From: an uncultured Lachnospiraceae bacterium
GTDB lineage: Bacteria; Bacillota; Clostridia; Lachnospirales; Lachnospiraceae
Direction of reading: 5' to 3'
Length of the DNA stretch: 64,000 nt
NCBI GenBank assembly: GCA_947053345.1
Contig: CAMRSM010000001.1
Span: forward strand, 62,001 to 126,000
The notes under the pieces are model-generated. The model was not told the origin of the DNA and searched no databases. It was given only the letters and a program-made list of their open reading frames with translations. The translations under genes and the position numbers were made by a program. This document shows, piece after piece, positions 1 through 9,088 of this stretch. The number at the start of each line of letters is the position of its first letter. Positions within the stretch are counted from its first letter, which is position 1.

Positions 1-39
1 AATATGTTGCTGAAAGGGCTTGAGGTGGGCAAGGGTTGA
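1..39 (+). CDS. flgC: FlgC C-terminus (partial)
   Basis: The window opens inside a reading frame that ends at a TGA at 37-39 and encodes a tail reading NMLLKGLEVGKG. This is the usual C-terminal signature of the proximal rod protein FlgC, in which the last helix ends in a 'KGLE(I/V)G' stretch. In Firmicutes flgB-flgC directly precede fliE, which is the next gene here, so context and sequence agree. Only 12 codons are visible, so the call rests on the tail motif and gene order. Confidence 0.7.
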   Translation, partial: NMLLKGLEVGKG

Positions 40-93
40 CGGCCTCCTCAAGAATAGAATGATGCCGGGGACGGCAAAGAATGGAGAATGAAG

Positions 94-408
94 ATGGAAT
101 TTACATCAATAGGCGCAATCAGCAGGGCAGAAGACTACACCGCGAGTTGGGAAAAGCCGAAGGCGACGACAGAAAAGAACACTGCGTTTGAGACACTTTT
201 CCAATCCGCACTTCAGATGTACCGTGAAACAAATGATTATACAAACGCAGCGAGAGAAGAGGAGCTTTCCTACATGATGGGCCTGAAAAACAGCACGACG
301 GATGTGCAGGTGGCACAGACAAAGGCAAATATGTCCTTGCAGTACACCATCACAGTCACAAACGCAGTTTTGGATGCCTACAAAGAGCTCATGCAGTTAC
401 AATTCTAA
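94..408 (+). CDS. fliE: Flagellar hook-basal body protein FliE
   Basis: FliE joins the MS ring to the rod and is among the first rod-type substrates of flagellar export. The ~104-residue product has the normal family size and a FliE-like C-terminal helical region (VQVAQTKANMSLQYTI, then TNAVLDAYKELMQ). Two in-frame ATGs exist at 88 and 94; a GGAG at 83-86 is 7 nt from the second, so 94 is preferred. It lies between flgC and fliF as in other Firmicutes. Confidence 0.93.
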   Translation: MEFTSIGAISRAEDYTASWEKPKATTEKNTAFETLFQSALQMYRETNDYTNAAREEELSYMMGLKNSTTDVQVAQTKANMSLQYTITVTNAVLDAYKELMQLQF

Positions 409-426
409 TGATTGGGGTAACGTTCC

Positions 427-2031
427 ATGCAGGAAAGGTTTAAACAATTACTTAACAAAATATTGGAGATATGGAATAGGTATACCAAAAAGCAGAAGAC
501 AATCATCCTAAGTACGGTTGGTGCCGTCATTATCATGATTGTCTTATTGGCGTACTTTTTGGGGCGCACGACCTACACGCTCTGGCAGACTTTTGACGAT
601 GTCAGTGTGGCGCGGTCGGTTGACCAGCTGCTGACCGAGGCCGGCATCGCCCACAAAGTAGGGAGTGACAGCGTGACGGTCTACGTCGACTCGGAGAAGA
701 CGGTCGAGGCGAACTACGCGATCGTCGGGAGTTCGCTCATGCAGGAGGGCAGGGTTACATTGGAACAGCTGCTCGCGAGCGATATGAGCACGACGAACTA
801 TGAGAAAAACCTCAAATCTGCCGAGTATACGATGGCGGAGCTTGAGAGCTATATTATGAGGATCGATGGTGTTGAAAAGGCGGAGGTCCGCTATGTGCCG
901 ATCGACCGCACGTCCACGATCTTAGATGAGAACCGGGAGATCCAGTGCTCGATCTTCCTGACGGTCAATTCCAAATTTAATACCGCGGTAGCACCGGAGG
1001 GCATTGCGGTCACGGTGGCGAACGCGCTCGGCAACAAGACGCTCGAAAGCGTCAAGATCATTGACCAGAAGGGGAATATGCTCTACGACGGGCCGGAGGA
1101 CGAGGACGTGATGTCGCTGAGCAACCAGCATTCCCAGATGGTCGCGACAAATAATTTTTACCGCGAGCAGGCGATCCGATACGGTATTATGCTCGGCTAT
1201 GATTACGTTGAGCCGGAGTTTGCGCTTGATATCAACTATGACCGGATCGAGGAATATCTGCACGAGTACCTCCCTGCGGATGGGCAGGAGCAGGGCTTAC
1301 AAAAGATTTATAAACATGTTTCCTCGGAGAATACAAACGGTGTGGGCGATGTTCCGGGAACGGATTCCAACGACGAGAACGATTATTATATCCAGACACA
1401 GCAGGGCGGGAACAGTTCCTACGAATCGGAGGAGATTGAGTACATACCGAGTGAGCGCACGACAAAGACGCTCAAAAACTGGGGGGTTGTAAGGCCTGAG
1501 AATTCTTCCGGTGCGATCGTATTGAAGCGGGTGGTCACCTACACTGAGCGGGAGCTTGAAGTGCGGGGACTGATTGACGAGAATACGACATATGAGCAAT
1601 ATAAGATACAAAACAGCGGACAGAAGTATTCTGATGACACTACTCTGATAGCAGAGCTGACGGATGCGTTTTCGAAGGCGACGGGTATTGACGATATTAA
1701 AGTTCAGATCATCGAGATCCCGAACTTTGTGGATACGGTGGAGGAGGGAACCAACTGGAGCCTGATCCTTACGATCGCCCTCTTTGTTATCATCCTCGCA
1801 CTGCTGATCTTCGTTGTCTTCCGCGTATCCAAGCCGGAAGAGGTCATCGAGACGGAGCCGGAACTTTCGGTGGAGAAACTTCTCGCGACGACGAAGGAGA
1901 ACCAGTCGCTCGACGATATCGACTTTGGCGAGACTTCCGAGATGAAGAACCTGATCGAGCGGTTTGTCGACGAGAATCCGGAAGCGGTTGCGGCACTCTT
2001 GCGCAACTGGCTGAACGACGAATGGGATTAA
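427..2031 (+). CDS. fliF: Flagellar MS-ring protein FliF
   Basis: FliF forms the MS ring in the cytoplasmic membrane, the platform for the export apparatus and the C ring. The 534-residue protein has a membrane segment near residues 27-48, a periplasmic part with ring-building motifs (YVPIDRTSTILDENREIQC region), a second membrane segment near 445-466, and a cytoplasmic tail ending in ENPEAVAALLRNWLNDEWD, the FliG-binding helix. Length and layout are normal. The start ATG at 427 follows GGGGT. A perfect hairpin separates it from fliG. Confidence 0.97.
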   Translation: MQERFKQLLNKILEIWNRYTKKQKTIILSTVGAVIIMIVLLAYFLGRTTYTLWQTFDDVSVARSVDQLLTEAGIAHKVGSDSVTVYVDSEKTVEANYAIVGSSLMQEGRVTLEQLLASDMSTTNYEKNLKSAEYTMAELESYIMRIDGVEKAEVRYVPIDRTSTILDENREIQCSIFLTVNSKFNTAVAPEGIAVTVANALGNKTLESVKIIDQKGNMLYDGPEDEDVMSLSNQHSQMVATNNFYREQAIRYGIMLGYDYVEPEFALDINYDRIEEYLHEYLPADGQEQGLQKIYKHVSSENTNGVGDVPGTDSNDENDYYIQTQQGGNSSYESEEIEYIPSERTTKTLKNWGVVRPENSSGAIVLKRVVTYTERELEVRGLIDENTTYEQYKIQNSGQKYSDDTTLIAELTDAFSKATGIDDIKVQIIEIPNFVDTVEEGTNWSLILTIALFVIILALLIFVVFRVSKPEEVIETEPELSVEKLLATTKENQSLDDIDFGETSEMKNLIERFVDENPEAVAALLRNWLNDEWD

Positions 2032-2037
2032 GACGCA

Positions 2038-2071
2038 GGGAACGCCATAGGGAAAAACTTATGGCGTTCCC
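2038..2071 (+). other. fliF-fliG intergenic inverted repeat
   Basis: A perfect 12-bp inverted repeat (arms 2038-2049 and 2060-2071, arm GGGAACGCCATA) with a 10-nt loop lies between the fliF stop and the fliG ribosome site. No run of T follows, so it does not look like a Rho-independent terminator. It is one of several such hairpins in gaps of this operon and may set mRNA processing or stability; that role is inferred. Confidence 0.7.
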
Positions 2072-2099
2072 GATAACGTAGAAGAAAGGGGTTGGTCGG

Positions 2100-3116
2100 A
2101 TGGCAAGTAAAGAGACGGCGGAAATGACAGGTCTCCAGAAAACGGCGATATTGCTGATTTCGTTAGGACCGGAGCGATCCTCCAAAATATTCAAGCATTT
2201 AAAAGAAGAGGAGATTGAACAGCTGACCCTTGAGATTGCGAATACTAGAAGTATATCGCAGGGCACGAAGGATGCTGTGCTGGATGAATTCTATCAGATA
2301 TGTCTGGCGCAGCAGTATATCGCGGAGGGCGGTATCGGCTATGCGAAGGAGCTGCTTGAACAGGCGCTCGGTACCGACAAGGCACGCGAGGTGATCGGGA
2401 AGCTGACGGCATCCTTGCAGGTTCGTCCGTTCGAGTTTATCCGCAAGACCGAGGCGAGCCAGCTGCTTACCTTTATCCAGGATGAGCATCCGCAGACGAT
2501 CGCTTTGATCCTCGCCTATCTTCCGGCTTCGCAGGCGGCGGCGATCCTCGGGGCGCTCGCGCCGGATAAGCAGGCGGATGTCGCAAAGCGCATCGCGCAG
2601 ATGGACCGCACATCCCCGGATGTGTTAAAGGAGGTGGAGCGTGTGCTCGAGCGGAAGCTGACCTCACTCATCAATCAGGATTACACGATCGCCGGCGGTG
2701 TGGACGCTATCGTGGAGATTTTGAACACGGTAGACCGCGGCACCGAGAAACATATTATGGAAAACCTCGAAATCGAGGAGCCGGAACTTGCCGACGAAAT
2801 CCGCAAGAAGATGTTCGTTTTCGAGGATATTTTATCCCTCGACGACCGCTCAATCCAGCGCGTGCTGCGTGAGGTGGACAACAACGAGCTTGCGGTGGCA
2901 CTCAAGTCCTCAACCGAAGAGGTACAGACCGCGATCTTTAACAACCTGTCCAAGCGTCTTGTTACGATGATCCGTGAGGACATGGACTTTATGGGTCCGG
3001 TCCGCATGAAGGATGTCGAGGAGGCGCAGCAGAAGATTGTCAACGTGATCCGTAAATTGGAGGATTCCGGTGAGATCGTAATCTCCAGAGGCGGAGGTGA
3101 CGAGATCGTTGTCTAA
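2100..3116 (+). CDS. fliG: Flagellar motor switch protein FliG
   Basis: FliG is the rotor protein that contacts FliF, FliM and the MotA stator, generating torque and switching. The 338-residue product has the normal length. The middle domain carries EHPQTIALILAYLP, the FliM-contacting EHPQ motif, and the C-terminal domain has the charged torque helix (FEDILSLDDRSIQRVLREVD). The start follows GAAAGGGG. The gene overlaps the likely start of fliH by 8 nt, indicating translational coupling. Confidence 0.97.
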   Translation: MASKETAEMTGLQKTAILLISLGPERSSKIFKHLKEEEIEQLTLEIANTRSISQGTKDAVLDEFYQICLAQQYIAEGGIGYAKELLEQALGTDKAREVIGKLTASLQVRPFEFIRKTEASQLLTFIQDEHPQTIALILAYLPASQAAAILGALAPDKQADVAKRIAQMDRTSPDVLKEVERVLERKLTSLINQDYTIAGGVDAIVEILNTVDRGTEKHIMENLEIEEPELADEIRKKMFVFEDILSLDDRSIQRVLREVDNNELAVALKSSTEEVQTAIFNNLSKRLVTMIREDMDFMGPVRMKDVEEAQQKIVNVIRKLEDSGEIVISRGGGDEIVV

Positions 3117-3942
3117 TGTGATCAAGGCAGCTGCCGTTACATATACAAAGGAGATACGGACAATTGATTCCAATCTGCGTGAGGGGGGCTTTACCCGCCT
3201 TGCCGTGGAGAAACGCGCCCAAGTCAGGGAGGACGCGGGCGGCGAAAATGAGGAATTCATCCCGGGTATCCCCGGACTGTTTGCCGACAGGGAAGAAGAG
3301 GGGGAATCCCCCGCGCCGCAGGGGGTAGCCGTGATTTCCGAGGAGGCACTCAAACAGCTTGAGGAGCAGGCGGCGGCAGTGCTTGACGACGCGCGGCAGG
3401 AAGTTTCCCGCATGCTCGCCGAGGCGGAATCCGAAGCGGAAAATATCCGCAGGCAGGCATTTGAGGATGCCCGCAGGCAGGGGGAGAAAAAAGCGGAAGA
3501 AAAATACGATGCCTTAAAGAAAAAACTTGAGGGCGAGGTAAGGGCGGCGAAGGAAGATTATGAAAGACAGGTGCAAGAACTGGAACCCATGTTTGTCGAT
3601 ATCCTGATCGGGCTCATGAAAAAGCTGACGGGGGTGCTTTTGGAAGATAAGCGTGGGATTGTCGTATATTTGTTGGAGCAGGCACTTTCGGGCATTGAGC
3701 CGGGAATGAATTATCTGGTCCATGTCTCTTCCGAGGATATGGAGGCAGTGAGCAGCAAAAAGAGCGAGCTTGCCTGGAAACTGAAGGAGGGCGCGACACT
3801 TGAGGTGGTGGAGGACCGGCTCATGGAGAAAGGACAGTGCATCATAGAGACCGACAGCCGCATTTTTGATTGTGGAATCGATGCGCAGCTTAAAAATCTG
3901 GTGGGGGACCTAAGGCTCCTTTCCGGAGGCAGAGAGGGATAA
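3109..3942 (+). CDS. fliH: Flagellar export ATPase regulator FliH
   Basis: FliH binds and restrains the FliI ATPase and docks it on the C ring. The ~277-residue product has a long charged coiled coil (EEALKQLEEQAAAVLDDAR onward) and a C-terminal region typical of FliH (LIGLMKKLTGVLLEDKR...). The frame opens at a GTG at 3097, but the TTG at 3109 sits 8 nt after a full GGAGGTGA Shine-Dalgarno at 3093-3100 and gives the family-like start MSNVIKA, so TTG is chosen. It overlaps fliG. Confidence 0.9.
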   Translation: MSNVIKAAAVTYTKEIRTIDSNLREGGFTRLAVEKRAQVREDAGGENEEFIPGIPGLFADREEEGESPAPQGVAVISEEALKQLEEQAAAVLDDARQEVSRMLAEAESEAENIRRQAFEDARRQGEKKAEEKYDALKKKLEGEVRAAKEDYERQVQELEPMFVDILIGLMKKLTGVLLEDKRGIVVYLLEQALSGIEPGMNYLVHVSSEDMEAVSSKKSELAWKLKEGATLEVVEDRLMEKGQCIIETDSRIFDCGIDAQLKNLVGDLRLLSGGREG

Positions 3943-3948
3943 TGCCAC

Positions 3949-5259
3949 ATGATAGATGTTTCGAAATATGAGGCGCTTTATTCAAAATCATATGTGGAAG
4001 AAAAGGGAAAAGTGACGAAGATTGTCGGACTGACGGTGGAGTCGGTGGGACCGGACGCGAGCATCAATGATGTCTGCCTGATCTCCTCAAGGGACGGAGC
4101 GGTAAAAGTGCGTGCGGAAGTGATCGGTTTCCGCGACGAGAGGCTTCTGCTCATGCCGTATGAGGATATTACGGGGATCGGAGTCGGCAGTATGGTGGTC
4201 AACTTGAACGAACCCCTGCTTGTCGGGGTGGGACCCGAACTTTTGGGCATGGCGCTCGACGGGCTCGGACAGCCGCTTGACGGTAGCAGCATCGTGACAA
4301 GGGAGGCTTACCCCGTGGATGCACCCGCGCCGGACCCGCTCGACCGCGTGCTGATCACGGATATCCTTCCGCTCGGCGTAAAGGCGGTTGACGGGCTTTT
4401 GACCCTCGGCAAGGGACAGAGGATCGGCATCTTTGCCGGCAGTGGTGTCGGAAAAAGTACCCTGCTTGGTATGTTTGCGCGCAATACGAAGGCCGACATC
4501 AATGTGATCGCGCTGATCGGGGAGCGCGGCCGCGAGGTGAGGGAGTTTATTGAGCGCGATCTCGGCGAGGAGGGTCTAAGGCGCTCGGTGCTTGTGATCG
4601 CCACTTCGGATAAGCCGGCCTTGATCCGCAAAAAAGCAGCGAAGACGGCGACGGCGGTCGCGGAGTATTTCAGGGATCAGGGAAAAGATGTTTTGCTGAT
4701 GATGGATTCGCTGACGCGCTTTTCGATGGCGCAGCGCGAGATTGGCCTTGCGAGCGGGGAACCGCCCGTATCGCGGGGATATCCTCCGAGCGTGTACTCG
4801 GAGATGCCAAAATTGCTGGAGCGCGCCGGCAACGGTGCGACGGGGTCGATCACCGGCCTGTACACGGTACTTGTGGACGGCGATGATTTTAACGAGCCGA
4901 TTGCGGACACGGCGAGGGGGATCCTGGACGGGCATATCATCCTGTCGCGCTCGCTCGCGCATAAGAACCACTACCCGGCAATCGATATTTTACAAAGTAT
5001 TTCGCGTGTGATGAGTTCCATTGCCGATAAGGAGCATAAGAAGGCAGCGGGTCAGATGAAGATGGTGATGGCGACCTACCGGGACGCGGAGGATCTGATC
5101 AACATCGGGGCTTACAAGGCGGGAAGCAGCAAAACGATCGACTATGCCATCTCGAAGATTGAAGCGGTAAACTCGTTTTTGTGTCAGGAGACGGACGAGA
5201 AGGTAACGCTTGAGGATACATTGGAACAGTTAAAAGAATTATTCGCGGAGCCCGCGTAA
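3949..5259 (+). CDS. fliI: Flagellum-specific ATPase FliI
   Basis: FliI is the F1-beta-like ATPase of the flagellar type III export apparatus. The 436-residue protein shows Walker A GSGVGKST at residues 164-171, a Walker B stretch ([11 protein letters not shown]), the [20 protein letters not shown] signature and the C-terminal helical region. Length is normal. It begins 6 nt after fliH and is followed by fliJ, giving the complete FliH-FliI-FliJ ATPase complex. Confidence 0.98.
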   Translation: MIDVSKYEALYSKSYVEEKGKVTKIVGLTVESVGPDASINDVCLISSRDGAVKVRAEVIGFRDERLLLMPYEDITGIGVGSMVVNLNEPLLVGVGPELLGMALDGLGQPLDGSSIVTREAYPVDAPAPDPLDRVLITDILPLGVKAVDGLLTLGKGQRIGIFAGSGVGKSTLLGMFARNTKADINVIALIGERGREVREFIERDLGEEGLRRSVLVIATSDKPALIRKKAAKTATAVAEYFRDQGKDVLLMMDSLTRFSMAQREIGLASGEPPVSRGYPPSVYSEMPKLLERAGNGATGSITGLYTVLVDGDDFNEPIADTARGILDGHIILSRSLAHKNHYPAIDILQSISRVMSSIADKEHKKAAGQMKMVMATYRDAEDLINIGAYKAGSSKTIDYAISKIEAVNSFLCQETDEKVTLEDTLEQLKELFAEPA

Positions 5260-5300
5260 ATGGGCCGGTGGACATCAGTTTTGAAAAAATGGTGGTATGA

Positions 5301-5744
5301 TTGAAGAAGTTCGTATATAAAATGCAGAGTGTACTAAGTGTCAAAGAAAAGCTTGAGGAGCAGGAGAAATCCCGCTATGCCGCGGCGCAGGCAAAGCTGA
5401 ACGAGGAAGAAGAAAAGCTTGCGGCGTTGAAGGAGAGGCGGGATGCGTGCGAGGAGCGGCTGAGGGAATCGGTCGGGGCAGGCTTGAATATCATGACGAT
5501 ACGGCATAACGAGGATGCACTTGAAACACTTAAGGTTTTCATAAAAACGCAGGAGTTTGCGGTGCAGAAAGCCGAACAGAACGTCGAGGCCGCGATGTAC
5601 CGGCTGCGTGAGGCGATGGCGGAGCGCAAGACGCAGGAAAGGCTGAAGGAGAAAGCGTTTGAGGCTTATCTTGTGGAGTTAGGTGCCGAGGAACGCAAGG
5701 AAGTTGATGAGCTGGTCAGCTTCCGGCACGGAATACGGGCTTAG
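5301..5744 (+). CDS. fliJ: Flagellar export chaperone/stalk protein FliJ
   Basis: FliJ is the coiled-coil stalk of the export ATPase, analogous to the gamma subunit of F1, and escorts export chaperones. The 147-residue product is almost entirely charged coiled coil (LSVKEKLEEQEKSRYAAAQ; KAEQNVEAAMYRLREAM). It starts with TTG at 5301, 41 nt after fliI; the product begins MKKFVYKMQSVL, which is typical of the family. Position after fliI supports the call. Confidence 0.92.
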   Translation: MKKFVYKMQSVLSVKEKLEEQEKSRYAAAQAKLNEEEEKLAALKERRDACEERLRESVGAGLNIMTIRHNEDALETLKVFIKTQEFAVQKAEQNVEAAMYRLREAMAERKTQERLKEKAFEAYLVELGAEERKEVDELVSFRHGIRA

Positions 5745-5765
5745 CAGGAAAGGGGACAGGGATTC

Positions 5766-6554
5766 ATGGCTAAGAAAAAGAAGAACGCGGGCGGCGAGGA
5801 AGAAAAGAAGGGTGGGGGAAAACTGCTGACCTTTATCATTGTTTTGGTTTTCCTCCTGATTTGGATCGTCTCGCTTGCCTTTCTGATCAAAATGGATGTC
5901 GGGAATCTCGGAACGAGCCTGCGGCCGATGCTAAAGGATGTTCCGGTGCTGAAGTATCTTTTGCCGAGTGTGTCAGATTCACAGTTGGCATTTGAGAAGA
6001 ACTACCCTTACGATTCGATAGAGGACGCGATCGCGAGGATTATGGAGCAGGATGCCCAGATTGAAGCCCTGACTTCTTCAAACGATGATTACGCGAAGCA
6101 GATCGCACAGCTTCAGGCCGAGAATGACCGCCTGAAAGTTTTTGAGCAGGAGCAGCTCGAATTTGCGGAGCGCGTGGAGGAATTCGACCGCAATGTCGTG
6201 TTTAACGAGAAAGCCCCGGACGTGGATGAATACCGCAAATATTACGAGGAGATCAACCCGACGACAGCGGAGGAAATCTACCGTCAGGTGCTGGAACTGC
6301 TGCAGTTTGACCAAAAGATACAGGCCGAAGCCGACCGGCTGGCGAGGATGAAGCCGGGCAACGCGGCAAAGATCTTAGAGGAGATGAACGCGAGCATGGA
6401 TCTGGTGGCGCAGTACCTGCTGTGCATGAAGACGGCAAACAGTGCGGCAATCCTTGAAAAAATGGATCCTCTGTACGCGGCGCATATCATGCAGGCGATC
6501 GCGGACCGGAACGAGGAGCAGATGAACTCCATCCGACAGCAGCTTGGGAGATAA
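5766..6554 (+). CDS. YlxF/MotE-family flagellar protein (MgtE_N-like)
   Basis: The 262-residue protein has a basic N-terminus, one membrane segment near residues 19-41 (LLTFIIVLVFLLIWIVSLAFL), a coiled coil near 95-130 and a C-terminal domain resembling the MgtE N-terminal/FliG-like fold (MKPGNAAKILEEMN; MKTANSAAILEKMDPLYAA). This is the architecture of YlxF in Bacillus fla/che operons and of MotE-type stator-associated chaperones elsewhere. Position between fliJ and fliK matches YlxF. A function in stator or MotB handling is known only for MotE relatives and is inferred here. Confidence 0.8.
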   Translation: MAKKKKNAGGEEEKKGGGKLLTFIIVLVFLLIWIVSLAFLIKMDVGNLGTSLRPMLKDVPVLKYLLPSVSDSQLAFEKNYPYDSIEDAIARIMEQDAQIEALTSSNDDYAKQIAQLQAENDRLKVFEQEQLEFAERVEEFDRNVVFNEKAPDVDEYRKYYEEINPTTAEEIYRQVLELLQFDQKIQAEADRLARMKPGNAAKILEEMNASMDLVAQYLLCMKTANSAAILEKMDPLYAAHIMQAIADRNEEQMNSIRQQLGR

Positions 6555-6558
6555 CGGG

Positions 6559-6586
6559 TAAAGCGGGCGGGGGAGTTTGCCGATAA
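6559..6586 (+). promoter_or_regulatory. Candidate sigma-D (sigma-28) promoter before fliK
   Basis: TAAA at 6559-6562 and GCCGATAA at 6579-6586 are separated by 16 nt, matching the flagellar sigma-D/FliA promoter consensus (TAAA-N14-16-GCCGATAW). It lies in the 116-nt gap after the YlxF/MotE-like gene, about 85 nt upstream of fliK. It would let the late sigma factor, encoded at the 3' end of this operon, boost fliK and everything downstream. Confidence 0.65.
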
Positions 6587-6670
6587 TCATGTTGAAACCG
6601 GGAATTTCGCGGCAGCGCGGAACACCGTTTCAAAATAAATATGTAAAATATATAAGAAAGGAGGAATTGG

Positions 6671-8182
6671 ATGACAACATCAGGAGTACAGATAGCAGGG
6701 GTTCGTCCCTCAGGTACGGGCTCTGCGGGCGCAAGGACTTCCGGGCGCGGCGGCGTGGGCGGTTCTTCGTTTGCCGACATGGTATCTTCGAACCTTTCTG
6801 CGCAGAAGGATGCACCGTCCTCACAGCCGAAAGCGGAACGTGCCGAAGGGCAGTATGACCGGACGGATGCCGTGGCAAAAGACAAACCGGTATCGGACGG
6901 AAAAGAACCGGTAAAGGCACCGGAAAAAGAACCCGCGGCGGATGTGAATGCCGGTGCGGCGGCAGGCGGGGAAGAGCAGAACCCGACAGATGCGGGGATG
7001 CAGGATACGGCGGAAGAAGGGACTTTGGAAGAAAACGGGGGACTTGACACACAGTTCCCGAAAAGCCTGAAGCTGTTTAAGGAAGCGGCGAGGTTTTTGG
7101 AGGCGCAGAAATTAAATGAGCTAAAGCAGTCGGTGATGGATTCTCTGAACATTGATGAGGAAGAGCTTGAGAAGATTCTTGAGCAGCTCGGTGTCAATAT
7201 CCAGGCACTCATGCAGCCGCAGATTCTGCAGCAGGTTGTTGTGGCGGTACAGGGCAACGGTGACCCGGCTGTGCTGTTGACCAATGAGTCCGCGATGAAC
7301 AGCTTGAAGGAGCTGCTCGCAAAGGTGCAGGAACTTATGGCGGATACCCCGCAGACGGAGGCCGGAGCGGATTTCCCGGAAGGGGAGGAAGCTGTGCGGG
7401 AAGTACCGGCTGCGGCATCCGAGTTTGAGGAGTTTCTCGCAAAAGATGACGGGCAGGGCAGGGCTGTGGACGCGGAACTGGCAGTAAAGCCGGATGACAG
7501 CGCAAGGGGGACGGCAGATGCCGATACCCGGACGGACGGTAAGACAGATTTTACTTTTGAAGCAGTGAAGGAGGGCGCGAAGGCGCAGGGAAATCCTTCG
7601 GAAAACCGCGGGGGACAGAGCAGTGCAAAAGACGCACCGGGCAGTATGGCAGAGCAGTTTCTTGATCTTGTGACAAACGCGGCTTCACGGGATGAGGCAG
7701 AATTTTCGCAGCTTCCAAGGAGCGAGCAGGTCAGGGAAGTGGCACAGCAGATCATTGAGCGTGTTCGCGTGTTCGTCGGTGAGGCGCAGACTTCAATGGA
7801 AATCTCGCTGACACCGGAAAGTTTGGGGCGGGTAACCTTAAACCTTGTCTCGCGCCAGGGTGCACTGACCGCGCATTTTACGGCACAGAACCAGATTGCC
7901 AAGGAAGCGATCGAGAGCCAGATCGTCGTGTTGCGTGAAAACCTTGAAAGTCAGGGGCTTAAGGTGGAAGCGATCGAAGTGACGGTCTCGAATTTTGATT
8001 TTACGAAAGACGGCGGTGCGGCGGCAAACGGCGGCGGACAGGAAAACCGGCACAGAGGAAGGCGCGGTGTGACCCTTGACGAGGCAGTGAAAGCGGAAAG
8101 CGTGGATGGCATGCGGGAAGCCGATGAGATTGCAGCCGATATGATGGAGAGAAACGGAAATCAGGTGGATTACACCGCATAG
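6671..8182 (+). CDS. fliK: Flagellar hook-length control protein FliK
   Basis: FliK is the secreted ruler that measures hook length and triggers the FlhB specificity switch. The 503-residue protein has a long, low-complexity, Ala/Glu/Asp-rich N-terminal and central part, and a C-terminal Flg_hook domain near residues 375-445 (SLTPESLGRVTLNLVSR; FTAQNQIAKEAIESQ; LRENLESQGLKVEAIEV). It begins after AGAAAGGAGG and the preceding gap carries the sigma-D promoter. The low-complexity ruler part is variable in the family, so only the C-terminus is diagnostic. Confidence 0.93.
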   Translation: MTTSGVQIAGVRPSGTGSAGARTSGRGGVGGSSFADMVSSNLSAQKDAPSSQPKAERAEGQYDRTDAVAKDKPVSDGKEPVKAPEKEPAADVNAGAAAGGEEQNPTDAGMQDTAEEGTLEENGGLDTQFPKSLKLFKEAARFLEAQKLNELKQSVMDSLNIDEEELEKILEQLGVNIQALMQPQILQQVVVAVQGNGDPAVLLTNESAMNSLKELLAKVQELMADTPQTEAGADFPEGEEAVREVPAAASEFEEFLAKDDGQGRAVDAELAVKPDDSARGTADADTRTDGKTDFTFEAVKEGAKAQGNPSENRGGQSSAKDAPGSMAEQFLDLVTNAASRDEAEFSQLPRSEQVREVAQQIIERVRVFVGEAQTSMEISLTPESLGRVTLNLVSRQGALTAHFTAQNQIAKEAIESQIVVLRENLESQGLKVEAIEVTVSNFDFTKDGGAAANGGGQENRHRGRRGVTLDEAVKAESVDGMREADEIAADMMERNGNQVDYTA

Positions 8183-8200
8183 TAAGAAAGGAGGAGTATT

Positions 8201-9046
8201 ATGGCAAAAGTCGGAACCGTCGTGGACGGCGTGCTGGAGGATGCGAACAACGCGATCACGAGCACGAAGAAGGATACAAAAGGAACCGGAGAGCTTGGCA
8301 AGGATGCGTTTTTACAGCTTCTTGTGTGCCAGATCCAGAACCAGGATCCGTTGAACCCGCAGGACGACACACAGTTTGTTTCACAGCTGGCAACGTTCTC
8401 GCAGCTTGAGCAGATGCAGAACCTGAACGCTTCCTATGAGAAGTCGCAGGCTTTCTCGCTGATTGGCAAAGATGTTATCATCAACACCGAAGATTCAACA
8501 GGGAAGGAAACCCAGGTGTCAGGGAAGGTCCAGTATGTCAATGCGTCCGGTGCGAACGTGCAGATTTATGTGAACGGCGAGCTGTATGATCTGGATGATC
8601 TGTACGCGGTCATGGATGAGGATTACATGAAGTCGATATGTGCGCCGAGGGTGGATAAGACGTACAAATTCACATACGATGCGGAAAAGCCGGGAGGGCT
8701 TGTCGTTGAGGTATCGCTCGGTGAGGATGACTACGCGGCGGATGAAGTTGCGCTTGTAATCAACAACAAGTTGGTCGACCCTAAGAACTTTAAGCTTGAC
8801 GGCACGAAGCTGATAATCTCCGGCGAGACGTTTGCGGGACTTGCGAACGGTTCCTACGCGGTGGCGGTTGTCTTTAACGACAAGGACTACACGACGGTCG
8901 AGGATAAGATTGCGGTGACGGTCGTAAATTCCAAGGTGGAACCGGAACCTCCGAAGGAGGAAGGGGATAAGACGGAAGGGGACGACAAAACCGATAAAAC
9001 CGACAAGGACGAGACACCAAAGCCGGGAGATAAAGATAAAGCTTGA
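8201..9046 (+). CDS. flgD: Flagellar hook-capping protein FlgD
   Basis: FlgD forms the scaffold cap that guides hook subunit polymerisation. The 281-residue protein has the strongly conserved N-terminal motif (DAFLQLLVCQIQNQDPLNPQ, then FVSQLATFSQLEQM). A beta-rich C-terminal part follows, then a hydrophilic tail of about 35 residues made of Lys, Asp, Glu and Pro (EGDKTEGDDKTDKTDKDE), which is unusual for FlgD. It is preceded by AGAAAGGAGG and lies in the fliK-flgD-flgE hook cluster. Confidence 0.94.
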   Translation: MAKVGTVVDGVLEDANNAITSTKKDTKGTGELGKDAFLQLLVCQIQNQDPLNPQDDTQFVSQLATFSQLEQMQNLNASYEKSQAFSLIGKDVIINTEDSTGKETQVSGKVQYVNASGANVQIYVNGELYDLDDLYAVMDEDYMKSICAPRVDKTYKFTYDAEKPGGLVVEVSLGEDDYAADEVALVINNKLVDPKNFKLDGTKLIISGETFAGLANGSYAVAVVFNDKDYTTVEDKIAVTVVNSKVEPEPPKEEGDKTEGDDKTDKTDKDETPKPGDKDKA

Positions 9047-9088
9047 CCGCTGTTTGACTGACAGGTTTATGAGAGGGGAGGCAATGCT

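Noticed and set aside
2038-2071. Rho-independent terminator between fliF and fliG
   Set aside because: The stem is perfect but no T-run follows, and the downstream genes must be co-expressed.
5015-5040. GCCGATAA in fliI as a sigma-D promoter
   Set aside because: It lies in coding sequence and has no TAAA at 14-16 nt upstream.
6487-7902. Long open frame on the minus strand opposite fliK
   Set aside because: It mirrors biased codons of fliK; the product is Ser/Pro/Ala-rich without family features and lacks a ribosome site.
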